64,000 nt of DNA, taken from assembly GCF_017303295.1 (NCBI RefSeq), contig NZ_JAFKOK010000005.1:186001-250000 (forward strand), written 5' to 3'. Positions 24,571 to 33,673 of the stretch are shown here, one piece after another. This DNA is from Rhodobacter sp. NTK016B (GTDB taxonomy: Bacteria; Pseudomonadota; Alphaproteobacteria; Rhodobacterales; Rhodobacteraceae). Each line of letters starts with the position of its first letter. The stretch's first letter is position 1. The position numbers and the translations under genes are program-made. The notes below the pieces were generated by a model. The model worked only from the letters and a program-made list of their open reading frames with translations, ran no database searches and had not been told where the DNA came from.

Positions 24571-25908
24571 ATGACGCATGACATCGCCCAAGCCCTTCTC
24601 GACGCCGCCCGCAAGGCCGGTGCCGATGCCGCCGACGCGATGGTGATCGACGGCACCGCGGTCTCGATCGATGTGCGCGAGGGGCGGCTTGAACAGGCCG
24701 AACGCGCCGAAGGGCTGGATCTGGGCCTGCGCGTGCTGATCGGCAAGCGGCAGGCCTGCGTGTCGTCCTCGGACGCCAAGCCCGAGGCGCTGGCCGAAAT
24801 GGCCGCGCGCGCCGTCGCGATGGCCCGCGAAGCCCCCGAAGACCCCTATATCGGTCTTGCCGACGCCGCGCAGCTTGGCGCACGCCGCGATGCCGAGGGG
24901 CTGGAGCTTGTCGATCCCTCGGCCGAGCCCGATCCCGAAGCCCTGCTCGACGATGCCTGCCGCGCCGAGGCTGCCGCGCGTGCGGTCGCGGGTATCAGCC
25001 AGATCGATCAGGCCGGCGCCAGCTATGCGCGCCGTACGATCCATCTTGCGGCCTCGAACGGGTTCGAAGGCGGCTATGCCCGGTCGTCGCGCAGCACGTT
25101 CTGCGTCGCGATCACCGGCGAAGGCACGGCGATGGAGCGCGACTGGGCCAGCGAAAGCCGCATCTTTCAGGCCGATCTGCCCGATGCCGAGACGATCGGC
25201 ACCGAAGCGGGGATCCGCGCCAGCGCGCGTTTCGGCAGCCGCAAGCCGCCCTCGGGGCAGTTCCCGGTGCTTTATGACGAGCGGGTCTCGTCGTCGCTGA
25301 TCGGGCATCTGACCAGCGCGATCAACGGTGTCAGCATCACGCGCGGCAGCAGCTGGCTGATGGACGCGATGGGGCAGGCGGTCCTTCCCGAAGGCTTCGA
25401 TCTGATCGAGGACCCGCTGCGCGCGCGCATTCCGGGCACCCGCCCGTTCGATGCCGAGGGACTGCAGACCGCGCGCAACCCGCTGATCACCGACGGCGTG
25501 CTGCAGCGCTGGGTGCTGGATCTGGCCACTGCGCGCAAGCTGGGGCTTGAAAGCACCGCCAATGCCTCGCGCGGGCCGACCGCGCCGCCCTCGCCCAGCC
25601 TGTCGAATCTGGCGCTGACGCCCGGCACGGCCAGCCGCGAAGACCTGATCCGCGATATGGGCACCGGGCTTCTGGTGACCTCGCTGATCGGCTCGACCAT
25701 CAATCCGACCACCGGGGATTATTCGCGCGGTGCCTCGGGCTTCTGGATCGAGAATGGCGAAATCGCCTATCCGGTCAACGAATGCACCATCGCGGGCAAC
25801 CTGCGCGACATGCTGATGCGGATGACCCGCGCCAATGACGCGCGGCCGCATCTGTCCACTCTGGTGCCGTCGCTGCTTGTCGAAGGGCTCACGATTGCCG
25901 GCGCGTGA
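24571..25908 (+). CDS. pmbA: TldD/PmbA family protein PmbA (TldE)
   Basis: A 445-residue member of the TldD/PmbA peptidase family, which with TldD forms a heterodimeric protease acting on modified peptides and unfolded substrates. The PmbA subunit lacks the catalytic HExxxH found in TldD, and I see none here. Family features: GLDLGLRVLIGKRQACVSSSD near residues 48-68, ENGEIAYPVNECTIAGNLRDML near the C terminus. It heads a run of overlapping genes leading to lpxK. Clustering with lipid A genes is probably positional rather than functional. Confidence 0.92.
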   Translation: MTHDIAQALLDAARKAGADAADAMVIDGTAVSIDVREGRLEQAERAEGLDLGLRVLIGKRQACVSSSDAKPEALAEMAARAVAMAREAPEDPYIGLADAAQLGARRDAEGLELVDPSAEPDPEALLDDACRAEAAARAVAGISQIDQAGASYARRTIHLAASNGFEGGYARSSRSTFCVAITGEGTAMERDWASESRIFQADLPDAETIGTEAGIRASARFGSRKPPSGQFPVLYDERVSSSLIGHLTSAINGVSITRGSSWLMDAMGQAVLPEGFDLIEDPLRARIPGTRPFDAEGLQTARNPLITDGVLQRWVLDLATARKLGLESTANASRGPTAPPSPSLSNLALTPGTASREDLIRDMGTGLLVTSLIGSTINPTTGDYSRGASGFWIENGEIAYPVNECTIAGNLRDMLMRMTRANDARPHLSTLVPSLLVEGLTIAGA

Positions 25909-26716
25909 GGCGGATCTCGCCGATCTGGCACTTCTGCGCGAGGTCGCGCTCGAAGCGGGGGAGATCGCCCACCGCTATTTCCGCGCGCAGCCCGAGGTCT
26001 GGGACAAAGGCGACGGCCAAGGTCCGGTGACCGAGGCCGATCTGGCCGTCAACACACATCTGCACGACCGTCTGCGCAAGGCGCGGCCCGATTACGGCTG
26101 GCTGAGCGAGGAAAGCGATCCGCTGGGCGATCTGTCGCGGCTGGAACGGGACACGACCTTTGTCGTCGATCCGATCGACGGCACCCGCGCCTTTATCGAC
26201 GGCCAGCCCGGTTTCGCCCATGCACTGGCCGTGGTGCGCGCGGGCGTGCCCGTCGCGGCGCTGGTCCATCTGCCCGAGCTGTCGCTGACCTATGGCGCGG
26301 CGCAGGGCGCGGGCGCGACGCTGAACGGCGAGCCCATCACCGCCACCACCCGGCGTGATCCCGAAGGCGCGACGATCCTTTGCGCGCGTCCGGCGCTCGA
26401 CCCCGAGCATTGGCCCGGCGGTCTGCCGCCGGTGAAACGCCAGTTCCGCCCGTCGCTGGCCTGGCGGCTGGCGCTGGTGGGCGAAGGGCGGTTCGATTCG
26501 ATGCTGACGATCCGCGATGCCTGGGACTGGGACATCGCCGGTGCCGCGCTGATCGCGACCGAGGCGGGTGCAACGGTCACCGACCGCCATGGCCGCGCGC
26601 TGACCTTCAACCGGCCCGAAGCCCGCAGCGCGGGCGTTGTCGCCGCCGGTCAGGCGCTGCACGGCATCCTGATCGCCGGTCTCGGGGGCGCAGGAGGCCG
26701 GGTCGATGGCGGATAG
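25895..26716 (+). CDS. Inositol monophosphatase family protein (CysQ/3'(2'),5'-bisphosphate nucleotidase-like)
   Basis: A 273-residue metal-dependent phosphatase. I chose TTG 25895 (LPAREADLADL), which overlaps the pmbA stop by 14 bases; ATG 25835 would add a Cys/Arg-rich extension read from the pmbA 3' end. Motifs: WLSEES with metal-binding Glu, VDPIDGTRAFIDG (DPIDGT core), and WDWDIAGAALIATEAGA near the C terminus. The motif set does not separate PAP nucleotidase, histidinol phosphatase and inositol phosphatase activities. Confidence 0.85.
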   Translation: MPAREADLADLALLREVALEAGEIAHRYFRAQPEVWDKGDGQGPVTEADLAVNTHLHDRLRKARPDYGWLSEESDPLGDLSRLERDTTFVVDPIDGTRAFIDGQPGFAHALAVVRAGVPVAALVHLPELSLTYGAAQGAGATLNGEPITATTRRDPEGATILCARPALDPEHWPGGLPPVKRQFRPSLAWRLALVGEGRFDSMLTIRDAWDWDIAGAALIATEAGATVTDRHGRALTFNRPEARSAGVVAAGQALHGILIAGLGGAGGRVDGG

Positions 26717-27815
26717 CGCGGTGACATCGGGGGTCTGGTTCCACGCCAGCGAAGCCGCGTCGTTCGAGCCGCTGTCGGTTCTTGCCGCGCAGACGCTCGA
26801 GCACAAGGAATGCGACGGTATCCACCTGACGGGCGGTCCCGGCGCGCCGGGGCCGGGCGACGATCTTCGCAGCATCGACGCGGTGCTTGACCATTTCCCC
26901 GCGAGGCTACTGGTTCTGGCCGGGGACCTTCTGCCGATGCCGATCATCGACCGCGCGCGGGCGCGGGGCGTGCGGATGATGCTGGTGGATACGGCCAATC
27001 CGATGGTCTCAGGCGGCTGGCGGCTGCTGCGCGGGCCGTTGCGCAGCACGCTCGCGCGGTTCGAGGTGATCCATGCGCGCGACGCGGCCTCGGCGGCGTC
27101 GATCGGGCGCGACCTGCGCGGGCGCTCGACGGTTTTGCCGACGGGACGCCCCGCGCGGTTCGGTGCCACGCCGGGCTGCAACATGGCCGAGCTCGATTCG
27201 CTGCGCGATACGATCGGCGCACGTCCCGTCTGGCTGGCGCAGGGCCTGCCGCTGTCCGAGCTCGACGGTGCCTTTCTGGCGCAGATCCACGCGCTTCGCC
27301 GCGCGCATCGGCTGCTGATGATCGTCATGCCCTGCAGCAACGACGACGAAGCGGCCATCGCGCAGCGCGCGGGCGAGGTGGGCATCACCTGCGCGCGGCG
27401 TCTTCTGGATGAAGAGATCGACGAGACGACGCAGGTCTATATCACCGATGCCGAGGACGATCCGGGGCTGTTCCTGCGGCTGGCCTCGGTCACCTATCTG
27501 GGCGGAACGCTCAGCAGCGACGCCGCGATCCCGCCCGCTTTGCTGCCCGCCTCGCTGGGATCGGCGCTGGTATTCGGCCCGGAGGGCAAGGGCGAGCAAC
27601 GTGATCTGCTGGGCAAACTGCGCGCGATTGCAGCCGGGCGGCAGATCCCGGCGATGACCGATCTGGGCCCCGCGATCAGCGCGCTTTTGTCGCCCGATAT
27701 CGGCGCGGAACAGGCGTTGCGGGCATGGTCGCTTGCCACCGACGGGGCCGAGGCGACCGAACGGCTGGTGGCGTCGATCTGCGAGTGTCTCAAGACAGGG
27801 GAGATCACGGCATGA
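26706..27815 (+). CDS. 3-deoxy-D-manno-octulosonic acid transferase-like protein (divergent WaaA)
   Basis: A 369-residue protein of GT-B type, recognised mainly by context immediately before lpxK and by weak WaaA-like segments: [20 protein letters not shown] near the N terminus (WaaA has HxxSxGE), [16 protein letters not shown] (like the NARMS/S..R region), and [20 protein letters not shown] (like GGSF...HNxLEPA). It is shorter than the usual 420-430 residues and lacks the N-terminal membrane anchor, so either it is an alphaproteobacterial variant or has a different role. It overlaps both neighbours. Confidence 0.65.
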   Translation: MADSAVTSGVWFHASEAASFEPLSVLAAQTLEHKECDGIHLTGGPGAPGPGDDLRSIDAVLDHFPARLLVLAGDLLPMPIIDRARARGVRMMLVDTANPMVSGGWRLLRGPLRSTLARFEVIHARDAASAASIGRDLRGRSTVLPTGRPARFGATPGCNMAELDSLRDTIGARPVWLAQGLPLSELDGAFLAQIHALRRAHRLLMIVMPCSNDDEAAIAQRAGEVGITCARRLLDEEIDETTQVYITDAEDDPGLFLRLASVTYLGGTLSSDAAIPPALLPASLGSALVFGPEGKGEQRDLLGKLRAIAAGRQIPAMTDLGPAISALLSPDIGAEQALRAWSLATDGAEATERLVASICECLKTGEITA

Positions 27816-28795
27816 AGGCTCCGGGCTTCTGGTCGAACCCACCCGCGCGGCCCGGCTGGCAGGCGCGGCTGCTGGCGCCGCTGGGCGCGCTCTATGCCTA
27901 TGCCACGGCCCGGCGCATGACGCAGCCGGGCCATCGCGCCACGGTTCCGGTGATCTGCATCGGCAACCTCAATGCCGGGGGGACAGGCAAGACGCCCACC
28001 ACGCTGGCGCTGATGCAGAGCCTCGGCGCGCAGGGGAAGAACGTGCATATCGTCTCGCGCGGCTATGGCGGAACGCTGAGCGGGCCCGTTCGGGTCAGCG
28101 AGCGCGAGCACAGCGCGGCGCAGACCGGGGACGAGCCTCTCCTGATGGCGGCTTTTGGCCCGGTCTGGGTGGCCAAGGACCGCGCCGCTGGCGTCGCCGC
28201 CGCGCAGGCGGCGGGGGCCGAGGTGATCCTGCTCGATGACGGATTTCAGAACCCGTCGGTGGAAAAGACCGCGTCGCTTGTCGTCGTCGATGCGGCGACG
28301 GGCTTCGGCAACGGGCGCTGTATCCCGGCGGGGCCGCTGCGCGAGCCCGTCGCGGCGGGGCTGGCCCGCGCCGATGCCGTTCTGGCGATCGGTTCCGATA
28401 GCGCGGTCGCGCGGTTTCGCCACGACTGGGCGTCGCAGCTTGCCGGCACGCCCCTATTCAGCGCGACGATCGAACCCCTGCAAACGGGGATGCACTGGAC
28501 CGGGCTGCGCGTTCTCGCCTTTGCCGGGATCGGACGGCCGGGCAAGTTTTTCGAGACGCTTCGGCAGGTGGGCGCGAATGTCGTGCGCACGCAGGCGCTG
28601 AGCGATCACCAGCCGCTGACGCATGCGCTGTTCTTGCGGCTGGAAGCCGAGGCGCGGCGCGAGAAGGCGCAGTTGGTCACGACCGAGAAGGACGCCGTGC
28701 GCCTGCCGATGGAGCAGCGGCGCAAGGTGCTGACGCTGCCGGTGCGGTTGCAGATCGCCGACGAGACGGGGCTTGTGGCGGCGCTGAAGTTGTAA
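27812..28795 (+). CDS. lpxK: Tetraacyldisaccharide 4'-kinase LpxK
   Basis: A 327-residue inner-membrane-associated kinase that phosphorylates the lipid A disaccharide. ATG 27812 overlaps the upstream stop (ATGA); an earlier in-frame ATG lies within the upstream gene. Seen: N-terminal [20 protein letters not shown] with a short hydrophobic segment, P-loop [19 protein letters not shown] (residues about 50-68), VSRGYGG, and [13 protein letters not shown] with the catalytic Asp pair. Late lipid A synthesis gene at the end of the pmbA run. Confidence 0.95.
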   Translation: MKAPGFWSNPPARPGWQARLLAPLGALYAYATARRMTQPGHRATVPVICIGNLNAGGTGKTPTTLALMQSLGAQGKNVHIVSRGYGGTLSGPVRVSEREHSAAQTGDEPLLMAAFGPVWVAKDRAAGVAAAQAAGAEVILLDDGFQNPSVEKTASLVVVDAATGFGNGRCIPAGPLREPVAAGLARADAVLAIGSDSAVARFRHDWASQLAGTPLFSATIEPLQTGMHWTGLRVLAFAGIGRPGKFFETLRQVGANVVRTQALSDHQPLTHALFLRLEAEARREKAQLVTTEKDAVRLPMEQRRKVLTLPVRLQIADETGLVAALKL

Positions 28796-28797
28796 GG

Positions 28798-28846
28798 CCG
28801 GGCGTGACACGCCGGCTTTGCGCAGTGGTGCGTGCAAGCACGCACC
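28798..28846. terminator. Two palindromes between convergent lpxK and cobQ
   Basis: First, GCCGG-G-CG and CGCCGGC (28798-28817) followed by TTTG. Second, the perfect inverted repeat GGTGCGTGC-AA-GCACGCACC (28827-28846), ending next to the cobQ stop and followed by CTAC. Together they fill the 51-base gap and could end transcription in both directions. Confidence 0.55.
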
Positions 28847-30304
28847 CTACAGCGGCGCGCGGGCGATCCGCAGCAGCGCGTCACAATCGGCGTGTTCTTC
28901 CAGATGGTCGGCCAGCGCCTCGAGCGCGGATTCGACCCCGGCGCCATAGGCATGGCCCTCGGATGCCGCGCCCAGCCCGCGCAGAAAGGCGGCGCGAAAG
29001 CTGTCGGCGGTGAACAGGCCGTGCAGATAGCTGCCCATCACCTGACCGTCGGCGCTGATCGCGCCTTCGGGCTGACCGGCCACGCGAAAGAGCGGGCGCG
29101 CACGGTCGGCGCCCTCGGTCACGCCGATATGGATCTCGTAGCCCTGCGCGGCCTCGCCCGAGGCGTCGTGCACAGCGTCGGTGAGCGTCACGCGCTTGTC
29201 GCCGCGCATGATCGTCTCGACCTCCAGAAGGCCCAGCCCCTCGACACTGCTGGCCGGTCCTTCGATCCCGTCGGGGTCGGAAATCCGGCGGCCCAGCATC
29301 TGATAGCCGCCGCATAGCCCCAGCACCCGCGCGCCCCGGCGCAGGGCGGCGCGGATGTCGATATCCCAGCCCTGCGCGCGCAGATGGGCCAGATCGGCGA
29401 TGGTGGATTTCGAGCCGGGGATCAGGATCAGATCGGCCTCGACCGGCAGGGGATGGCCCGGTGCGATGACCTCGACCGAGACGCCGGGCTCGGCCATCAG
29501 CGGGTCGAGATCGTCGAAATTGGCGATCCGGTTGAGTTGCGGCACGACGATGCGGAACGCGCCCGCACCTCCCTTGCGGCGCAGGTCGGCGGCATCCTCG
29601 GCGGGCAGGCGGTGGGCTTGGGTGAACCATGGCAGCACGCCCAGCCCGGTCCAGCCGGTGCGCGCGGCGATCAGGTCGTAGCCATCGTCGAAAAGCCGGG
29701 GATCGCCGCGAAACTTGTTGATCAGGAAGCCCTTGATCAGCGCGTTGTCTTCGGGATCGAGCACCGCCTGCGTGCCGACGATCTGTGCGATCACCCCGCC
29801 CCGGTCGATATCGCCTGCCAGCACCACGGGCACCCGCGCGGCCTGCGCGAAGCCCATATTGGCGATGTCGCCCGCACGCAGATTGACCTCGGCGGGCGAA
29901 CCCGCGCCTTCGACGATCACCAGATCGGCCTCAGCTTTCAGGCGCGCGAAACTGTCGAGCACGGCGCCCATGAGCTGCGGCTTCAGCGCGGCGTAATCGC
30001 GGGCCTTGGCGGTGGTCAGGCGCTTGCCCTGCACCACGACCTGCGCGCCGGTCTCGGATTCGGGTTTCAGCAGGATCGGGTTCATATGCACCGATGGCGG
30101 GACCCCGCAGGCCATCGCCTGAAGCGCCTGCGCGCGGCCGATCTCGGCGCCATCGGGGGTCACGGCGGCGTTGTTGGACATGTTCTGCGGCTTGAACGGG
30201 CGCACGGTCAGGCCACGCCGCGCAAAGACCCGGCAGAAGCCCGCGACGAGCAGCGACTTGCCGACATTCGAGCCCGCGCCCTGGATCATCACTGTTGCGG
30301 TCAT
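28847..30304 (-). CDS. cobQ: Cobyric acid synthase CobQ
   Basis: A 485-residue glutamine-dependent amidase of cobalamin synthesis that amidates four carboxylates of the corrin ring. The ATG at 30304 begins [17 protein letters not shown], placing the P-loop at residues 8-16; a start 51 bases upstream would add an atypical tail. [10 protein letters not shown] follows. The C-terminal glutamine amidotransferase domain has the nucleophile Cys in [12 protein letters not shown] and the His in GSYLHGLF. No other cobalamin gene and no B12 riboswitch is visible nearby. Confidence 0.95.
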   Translation of the reverse strand: MTATVMIQGAGSNVGKSLLVAGFCRVFARRGLTVRPFKPQNMSNNAAVTPDGAEIGRAQALQAMACGVPPSVHMNPILLKPESETGAQVVVQGKRLTTAKARDYAALKPQLMGAVLDSFARLKAEADLVIVEGAGSPAEVNLRAGDIANMGFAQAARVPVVLAGDIDRGGVIAQIVGTQAVLDPEDNALIKGFLINKFRGDPRLFDDGYDLIAARTGWTGLGVLPWFTQAHRLPAEDAADLRRKGGAGAFRIVVPQLNRIANFDDLDPLMAEPGVSVEVIAPGHPLPVEADLILIPGSKSTIADLAHLRAQGWDIDIRAALRRGARVLGLCGGYQMLGRRISDPDGIEGPASSVEGLGLLEVETIMRGDKRVTLTDAVHDASGEAAQGYEIHIGVTEGADRARPLFRVAGQPEGAISADGQVMGSYLHGLFTADSFRAAFLRGLGAASEGHAYGAGVESALEALADHLEEHADCDALLRIARAPL

Positions 30305-30358
30305 CGCGTCACCCCGGTGGTTTTGCGGTGGTTTTGCCCGTGTTAGCCGGGCCAAAGA

Positions 30359-30424
30359 AGGGGGGCTAGCCCCCCTCGGCGCCTGCGCGCCTCACCCCCC
30401 CAGGATATTCGCGGAACAAAGATG
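30359..30424 (-). repeat. Recurring 3'-end element, copy C
   Basis: The palindrome AGGGGGGC-TA-GCCCCCCT (30359-30376) and the conserved block up to 30424, which reads on the minus strand CATCTTT-GTTCC-GC-GAATATCC-T-GGGGG. The block begins two bases after the minus-strand stop at 30427. It lies between the hydratase-like gene and cobQ, both on the minus strand, and probably ends the former's transcript. Confidence 0.7.
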
Positions 30425-30426
30425 GG

Positions 30427-31194
30427 TCAGGTGACGCGCAGGGTCAGCGGCGGCAGGTTGATCCCGTCGATCCGGGTCGTCCATGTCTCGCCGCCCGCGA
30501 CAGGCAGCGCGTCGGTCAGGGTTCCGGTCGAGACGATCCAGCCCGGCGCCAGCCGGTCGTCGCCAAGCTGGGCGACGAGGTAGCGCAGGGCGGCGAGCGG
30601 GCCGGTGCCCAGCACGTTCGCGCCCCGCCCTTGTGCCACTACTTGGTCGTCACGGATCAGCCGGATGTTGATCTGCGCGAGCGCGGCCAGAACGTCGGGG
30701 GTGGCCGGGACGAAGTCGCCGGTGACCAGCGCGCCGTGCAGGGCGCCCGCCGCGACGGTATCGGCGGCGCGAAAGCGCCAGCCGGGAAAGGGGCTGTCGA
30801 CGATCTCGAACCCGCGCGCGACCCCGTCCACGCAGGCGGCGAGCTGGCTGTCGTCCATGTCGGGCGCGGGCGCGGCCGAAAGGCGCAGGACGATCTCGGG
30901 CTCGATCCGGGGTTCGACGAAGTCCGCGGCGGCGATGGGCCCCTGCCGCCAAGTCGTGTCGAAAACCGGGCCATGGATCGGTGCATGGACGTTATAGGCG
31001 TCCCAGATCGTGGTATTGGTGAAGCCCGTTTTCATACCGACCACCCGAGCGCCCCGGCGCAGGCGGGTTTTCGTCAGCTCGGCCTGTGCGGCATAGGCGC
31101 GGGGCAGGTCGAAATCCGGGTCGCTGTCGGTGATGGGGGCCATCGGCTGGCGATGGTCGAGCGCGTGCAGGATGGCGTCGGCGATGGTGATCAT
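30427..31194 (-). CDS. 2-keto-4-pentenoate hydratase-like protein (FAH superfamily)
   Basis: A 255-residue protein from ATG 31194, which overlaps the upstream GAPDH-family stop (ATGA). The sequence VGMKTGFTNTTIWDAYNVHAPIHGPV (residues about 51-76) matches the hydratase family of MhpD/decarboxylase type, and EPRIEPEIVLRL carries the metal-binding Glu residues. Family members hydrate 2-hydroxypentadienoate in meta-cleavage pathways or decarboxylate 4-oxalocrotonate. No other meta-cleavage gene is near, so substrate and pathway are unknown. A role tied to its GAPDH-like partner is possible. Confidence 0.8.
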   Translation of the reverse strand: MITIADAILHALDHRQPMAPITDSDPDFDLPRAYAAQAELTKTRLRRGARVVGMKTGFTNTTIWDAYNVHAPIHGPVFDTTWRQGPIAAADFVEPRIEPEIVLRLSAAPAPDMDDSQLAACVDGVARGFEIVDSPFPGWRFRAADTVAAGALHGALVTGDFVPATPDVLAALAQINIRLIRDDQVVAQGRGANVLGTGPLAALRYLVAQLGDDRLAPGWIVSTGTLTDALPVAGGETWTTRIDGINLPPLTLRVT

Positions 31195-32174
31195 GCGCGA
31201 CGCTCGCCCATTCGCAGGGCCATGTCCAGCATCCGGCACGAGAAGCCCCATTCATTGTCGTACCAGCCGAAGACTCGGATCAGCCCGACGCCGGTGACGC
31301 GGGTTTCGGGCAGGGCCATGACGATGGATTCGGGCCGCGCGCGCAGATCCGAGGACACGAGGGGTTTCTCGACCCAGCCCAGCACGCCGCCCGCATGACG
31401 CAGGACCTCGTTCACCGCCTCGACGCCCACGCGGCGCTCGGGGACGATGCACAGATCGACCGCCGAGACGCTGGCGGTGGGGACGCGGACCGCCGCGCAT
31501 TCGATCACGCCTGCCAGTTCGGGCAGAACCCGGTCCAGCAGCCGGCCCGCGCTGGTCGTGGTGGGGACCATGGACAGCGCGGCGGCGCGGTTGCGCGCCA
31601 TGTCGGAGGACCGGGGCGCGTCGATCGTCGGTTGCGAGCCGGTATAGCAATGGATGGTGGTCATCCAGCCCGCCTCGATCCCGAAGGCTTCGTTGAGCAC
31701 GCGCGCCAGCGGAGCGAGCGCGTTGGTGGTGCAGGAGGCATTCGAGACGACACGCATCCCGGGCGTCAGAAGCCCGTCATTGGCCCCCAGAACCAGCGTC
31801 GCATCCGCGCTGTCCGAGGGCCCCGAGATCAGCACCCTTTGCGCCCCCGCCGCAAGGCCCCGCTCGGCGAAATCGCGGTTGTCGGCCTTGCCGGTGCATT
31901 CGAGCACGAGGTCGATCCCCGACAGGTCCAGCGTCGAGATGTCGGTCTGCTGCGTCAGCGCAAGGCGATGGCCCTGCACGTTCAGCGCGCCATCTTGCAG
32001 CTCGACCCCACTCAGCGGGCCGAAAACGCTGTCGAATTCCAGCAGATAGGCGCAGGTTTCCGGCGGGGCGATATCGTTGATCGCCACGATCTCGAGCCCG
32101 GGCCAGCGCCCCGAGAGCCAGGCGCGCAGCACTGTGCGGCCGATGCGTCCGAAACCGTTGATCATCACGCGCAT
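31191..32174 (-). CDS. Glyceraldehyde-3-phosphate dehydrogenase family protein
   Basis: A 327-residue NAD-dependent dehydrogenase starting at ATG 32174 (MRVMINGFGRIGRTV) behind AGGGGG. Catalytic Cys in VSNASCTTNALAPL, His in TTIHCYTGSQ, then RVPTASVSAVDL and WYDNEWGFS. The second Cys of the usual SCTTNC is Ala, and some substrate-pocket segments (ISGPSDSAD, TTIHCYTGSQPTIDAP) depart from glycolytic GapA. It may be a second Gap, an erythrose-4-phosphate dehydrogenase or a relative with a special role. It is the first gene of a two-gene operon with the hydratase-like gene. Confidence 0.85.
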   Translation of the reverse strand: MRVMINGFGRIGRTVLRAWLSGRWPGLEIVAINDIAPPETCAYLLEFDSVFGPLSGVELQDGALNVQGHRLALTQQTDISTLDLSGIDLVLECTGKADNRDFAERGLAAGAQRVLISGPSDSADATLVLGANDGLLTPGMRVVSNASCTTNALAPLARVLNEAFGIEAGWMTTIHCYTGSQPTIDAPRSSDMARNRAAALSMVPTTTSAGRLLDRVLPELAGVIECAAVRVPTASVSAVDLCIVPERRVGVEAVNEVLRHAGGVLGWVEKPLVSSDLRARPESIVMALPETRVTGVGLIRVFGWYDNEWGFSCRMLDMALRMGERRA

Positions 32175-32340
32175 GAAAGCCCCCTGCGACATTGAGCCCT
32201 TTGGCACCGGGTCCGGTGATCGTCTGACCCCGTGCTAGGCCTCTTTTGATCAAATCTCAACCGCTCGCGGGGGGCTGCGGGATTTCACCTGCAAAACGGT
32301 GCTGTCAGAAAAGCCGACCAAAAGAATCGGGATTGACTCG

Positions 32341-32359
32341 CCTGAGTGATTTTGTCAGG
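32341..32359 (+). promoter_or_regulatory. IRO-box-like palindrome upstream of hemP
   Basis: CCTGA (32341-32345), nine bases, TCAGG (32355-32359). The core fits TGA-N9-TCA, the iron-responsive (RirA/IRO) motif described in rhizobia. It is 28 bases upstream of the chosen hemP ATG, with TTGACT (32333-32338) as a candidate -35 just before it. Iron control of a heme-uptake gene would be expected. The motif is short, so chance occurrence is possible. Confidence 0.4.
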
Positions 32360-32387
32360 AAATGAAGGCATGGAACAGGAGCCCGAT

Positions 32388-32564
32388 ATGTCGCTTTATT
32401 CACAGCCCGATTTCACCCGCTCGACCCCGGTTGCCCGCAACGATCTGCCGCTGCATTCGGCCCGCGCGCTGACGCAAGGCGGCACGCAGGCGCAGATCGA
32501 ACTGGATGGCAAGGTCTATGATCTGCGCATCACCCGCGCGGGCAAGCTGATCCTGACCAAGTAA
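32388..32564 (+). CDS. hemP: Hemin uptake protein HemP
   Basis: A 58-residue protein. ATG 32388 follows AGGAG with a 7-base gap; ATG 32370 is an alternative. The C-terminal half, IELDGKVYDLRITRAGKLIL followed by TK, matches the HemP/HmuP family (YxLRxTRxGKLILTK). Family members are needed for, or regulate, heme uptake receptor expression. No heme transport genes are adjacent in the window, so this copy is an orphan here. Confidence 0.88.
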   Translation: MSLYSQPDFTRSTPVARNDLPLHSARALTQGGTQAQIELDGKVYDLRITRAGKLILTK

Positions 32565-32566
32565 GG

Positions 32567-33643
32567 TCAGAGCTTCACCCAGCGCTGCCCGAGCCTGGCC
32601 ATCAGCACGGCCAGAATGATCCGGGCGAGGTGGTGCAGGGTGACGTAGACGGCGCTGACCTGCAGCGACAGGGCGACAAGGGCCATCTCGGTGACCCCGC
32701 CCGGCGCGAAAGCCAGGATCACCGCCGAGATCGGTTCATCGACCGAGCCCGCGGCCAAAACGGCGATGCCGGCGGCGATCAGCAGCATCGTGCCGACATG
32801 GACCAGCGAGAGCCGCAGGGCCAGCCCCACCTGACCGCGCGTGAACCCGGCAAGGCGCGCGCCCAGCGATGTCCCCATGATCCATTGCGTGACCAGCACC
32901 GCCCAGATCGGCGGTGCGGCATGCGTCAGTTCCATGGCATGGGCAATGCCGCTCAGCAGCAGCGGGCCCGACAGCATCGCGGCGGGGAAGCGCAGCACAT
33001 GCGCAATGCCCCAGCCGCCCAGCCCCAGTGCGAACAAAACCGCCACATCCACCGTATCCAGAGGCGCACGGGCGCCCAGCGTGACGCCGGTCGACGAGCC
33101 GACGGCATGGCCTTCGATGATGGAAAAGGCGATGGGGATCAGCACGATGCACAGGATCAGGCGCAGGAATTGCAGCATGATCAGCATCTGCATGTCGGCG
33201 CCCGATTTCTCGCCCATATCGAGCGATTCGATGAACCCGCCCGGCATCGCCGCGAAATAAGCCGTCGGGGGCGTCAGCCCGCCCAGCTTGACGAAGATGG
33301 CATAGCCCAGAAGCTGCACCACCGGGATGAACACCACCAGCGCCGCCAGCGTAATCCACCAATGCAGCGCCTGCGTGGCGAAATCGGGCGGGAAACCCGC
33401 GCCGATCGACACGCCGATGATCGGGACGAAGGCGGTGCGCCATTTCTGAGGCACCGCCAGCGTGTGATTGGACACCTGAAGCCCCAGCGCCGTGGCCCCC
33501 GTCACCGCGACCATCGCCCCCAGCAGCATTGCCAGAGGCAGGCCGAAGGACTTCGCCAGAAGACCGCCGATACCGCTGAGGGCAAAGGTGACAACGATGG
33601 TGGGTAGCGGGATGCCGGAAAGCAGGCGGCTGAGATTGGGCAT
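32567..33643 (-). CDS. AbrB family (PF05145-type) integral membrane protein
   Basis: A 358-residue protein with about ten hydrophobic helices arranged as two similar halves, each with a conserved Gly/Pro-rich hairpin (LPLAMLLGAMVAVTGATALG and FPAAMLSGPLLLSGIAHAME). PTAYFAAMPGGFIESLDMG and AFAPGGVTEMALVALSL are the duplicated AbrB signature segments. Despite the name it is a membrane protein, not the DNA-binding AbrB; some members are called ammonia monooxygenase by misannotation. The function is unknown, probably transport. Its stop lies two bases from the hemP stop (convergent). Confidence 0.85.
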   Translation of the reverse strand: MPNLSRLLSGIPLPTIVVTFALSGIGGLLAKSFGLPLAMLLGAMVAVTGATALGLQVSNHTLAVPQKWRTAFVPIIGVSIGAGFPPDFATQALHWWITLAALVVFIPVVQLLGYAIFVKLGGLTPPTAYFAAMPGGFIESLDMGEKSGADMQMLIMLQFLRLILCIVLIPIAFSIIEGHAVGSSTGVTLGARAPLDTVDVAVLFALGLGGWGIAHVLRFPAAMLSGPLLLSGIAHAMELTHAAPPIWAVLVTQWIMGTSLGARLAGFTRGQVGLALRLSLVHVGTMLLIAAGIAVLAAGSVDEPISAVILAFAPGGVTEMALVALSLQVSAVYVTLHHLARIILAVLMARLGQRWVKL

Positions 33644-33673
33644 TCGGTCCTGTTCAGGTGCAGAGGCGGGGGT

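Noticed and set aside
22559-24883. A 774-codon antisense frame opposite the ligase and thiolase
   Set aside because: It crosses a clear terminator and two well-supported genes. Its composition is that of a GC-rich shadow.
28847-30424. Cobalamin riboswitch upstream of cobQ
   Set aside because: The upstream region is only about 120 bases and holds the recurring hairpin element. No B12-box sequence was recognised.
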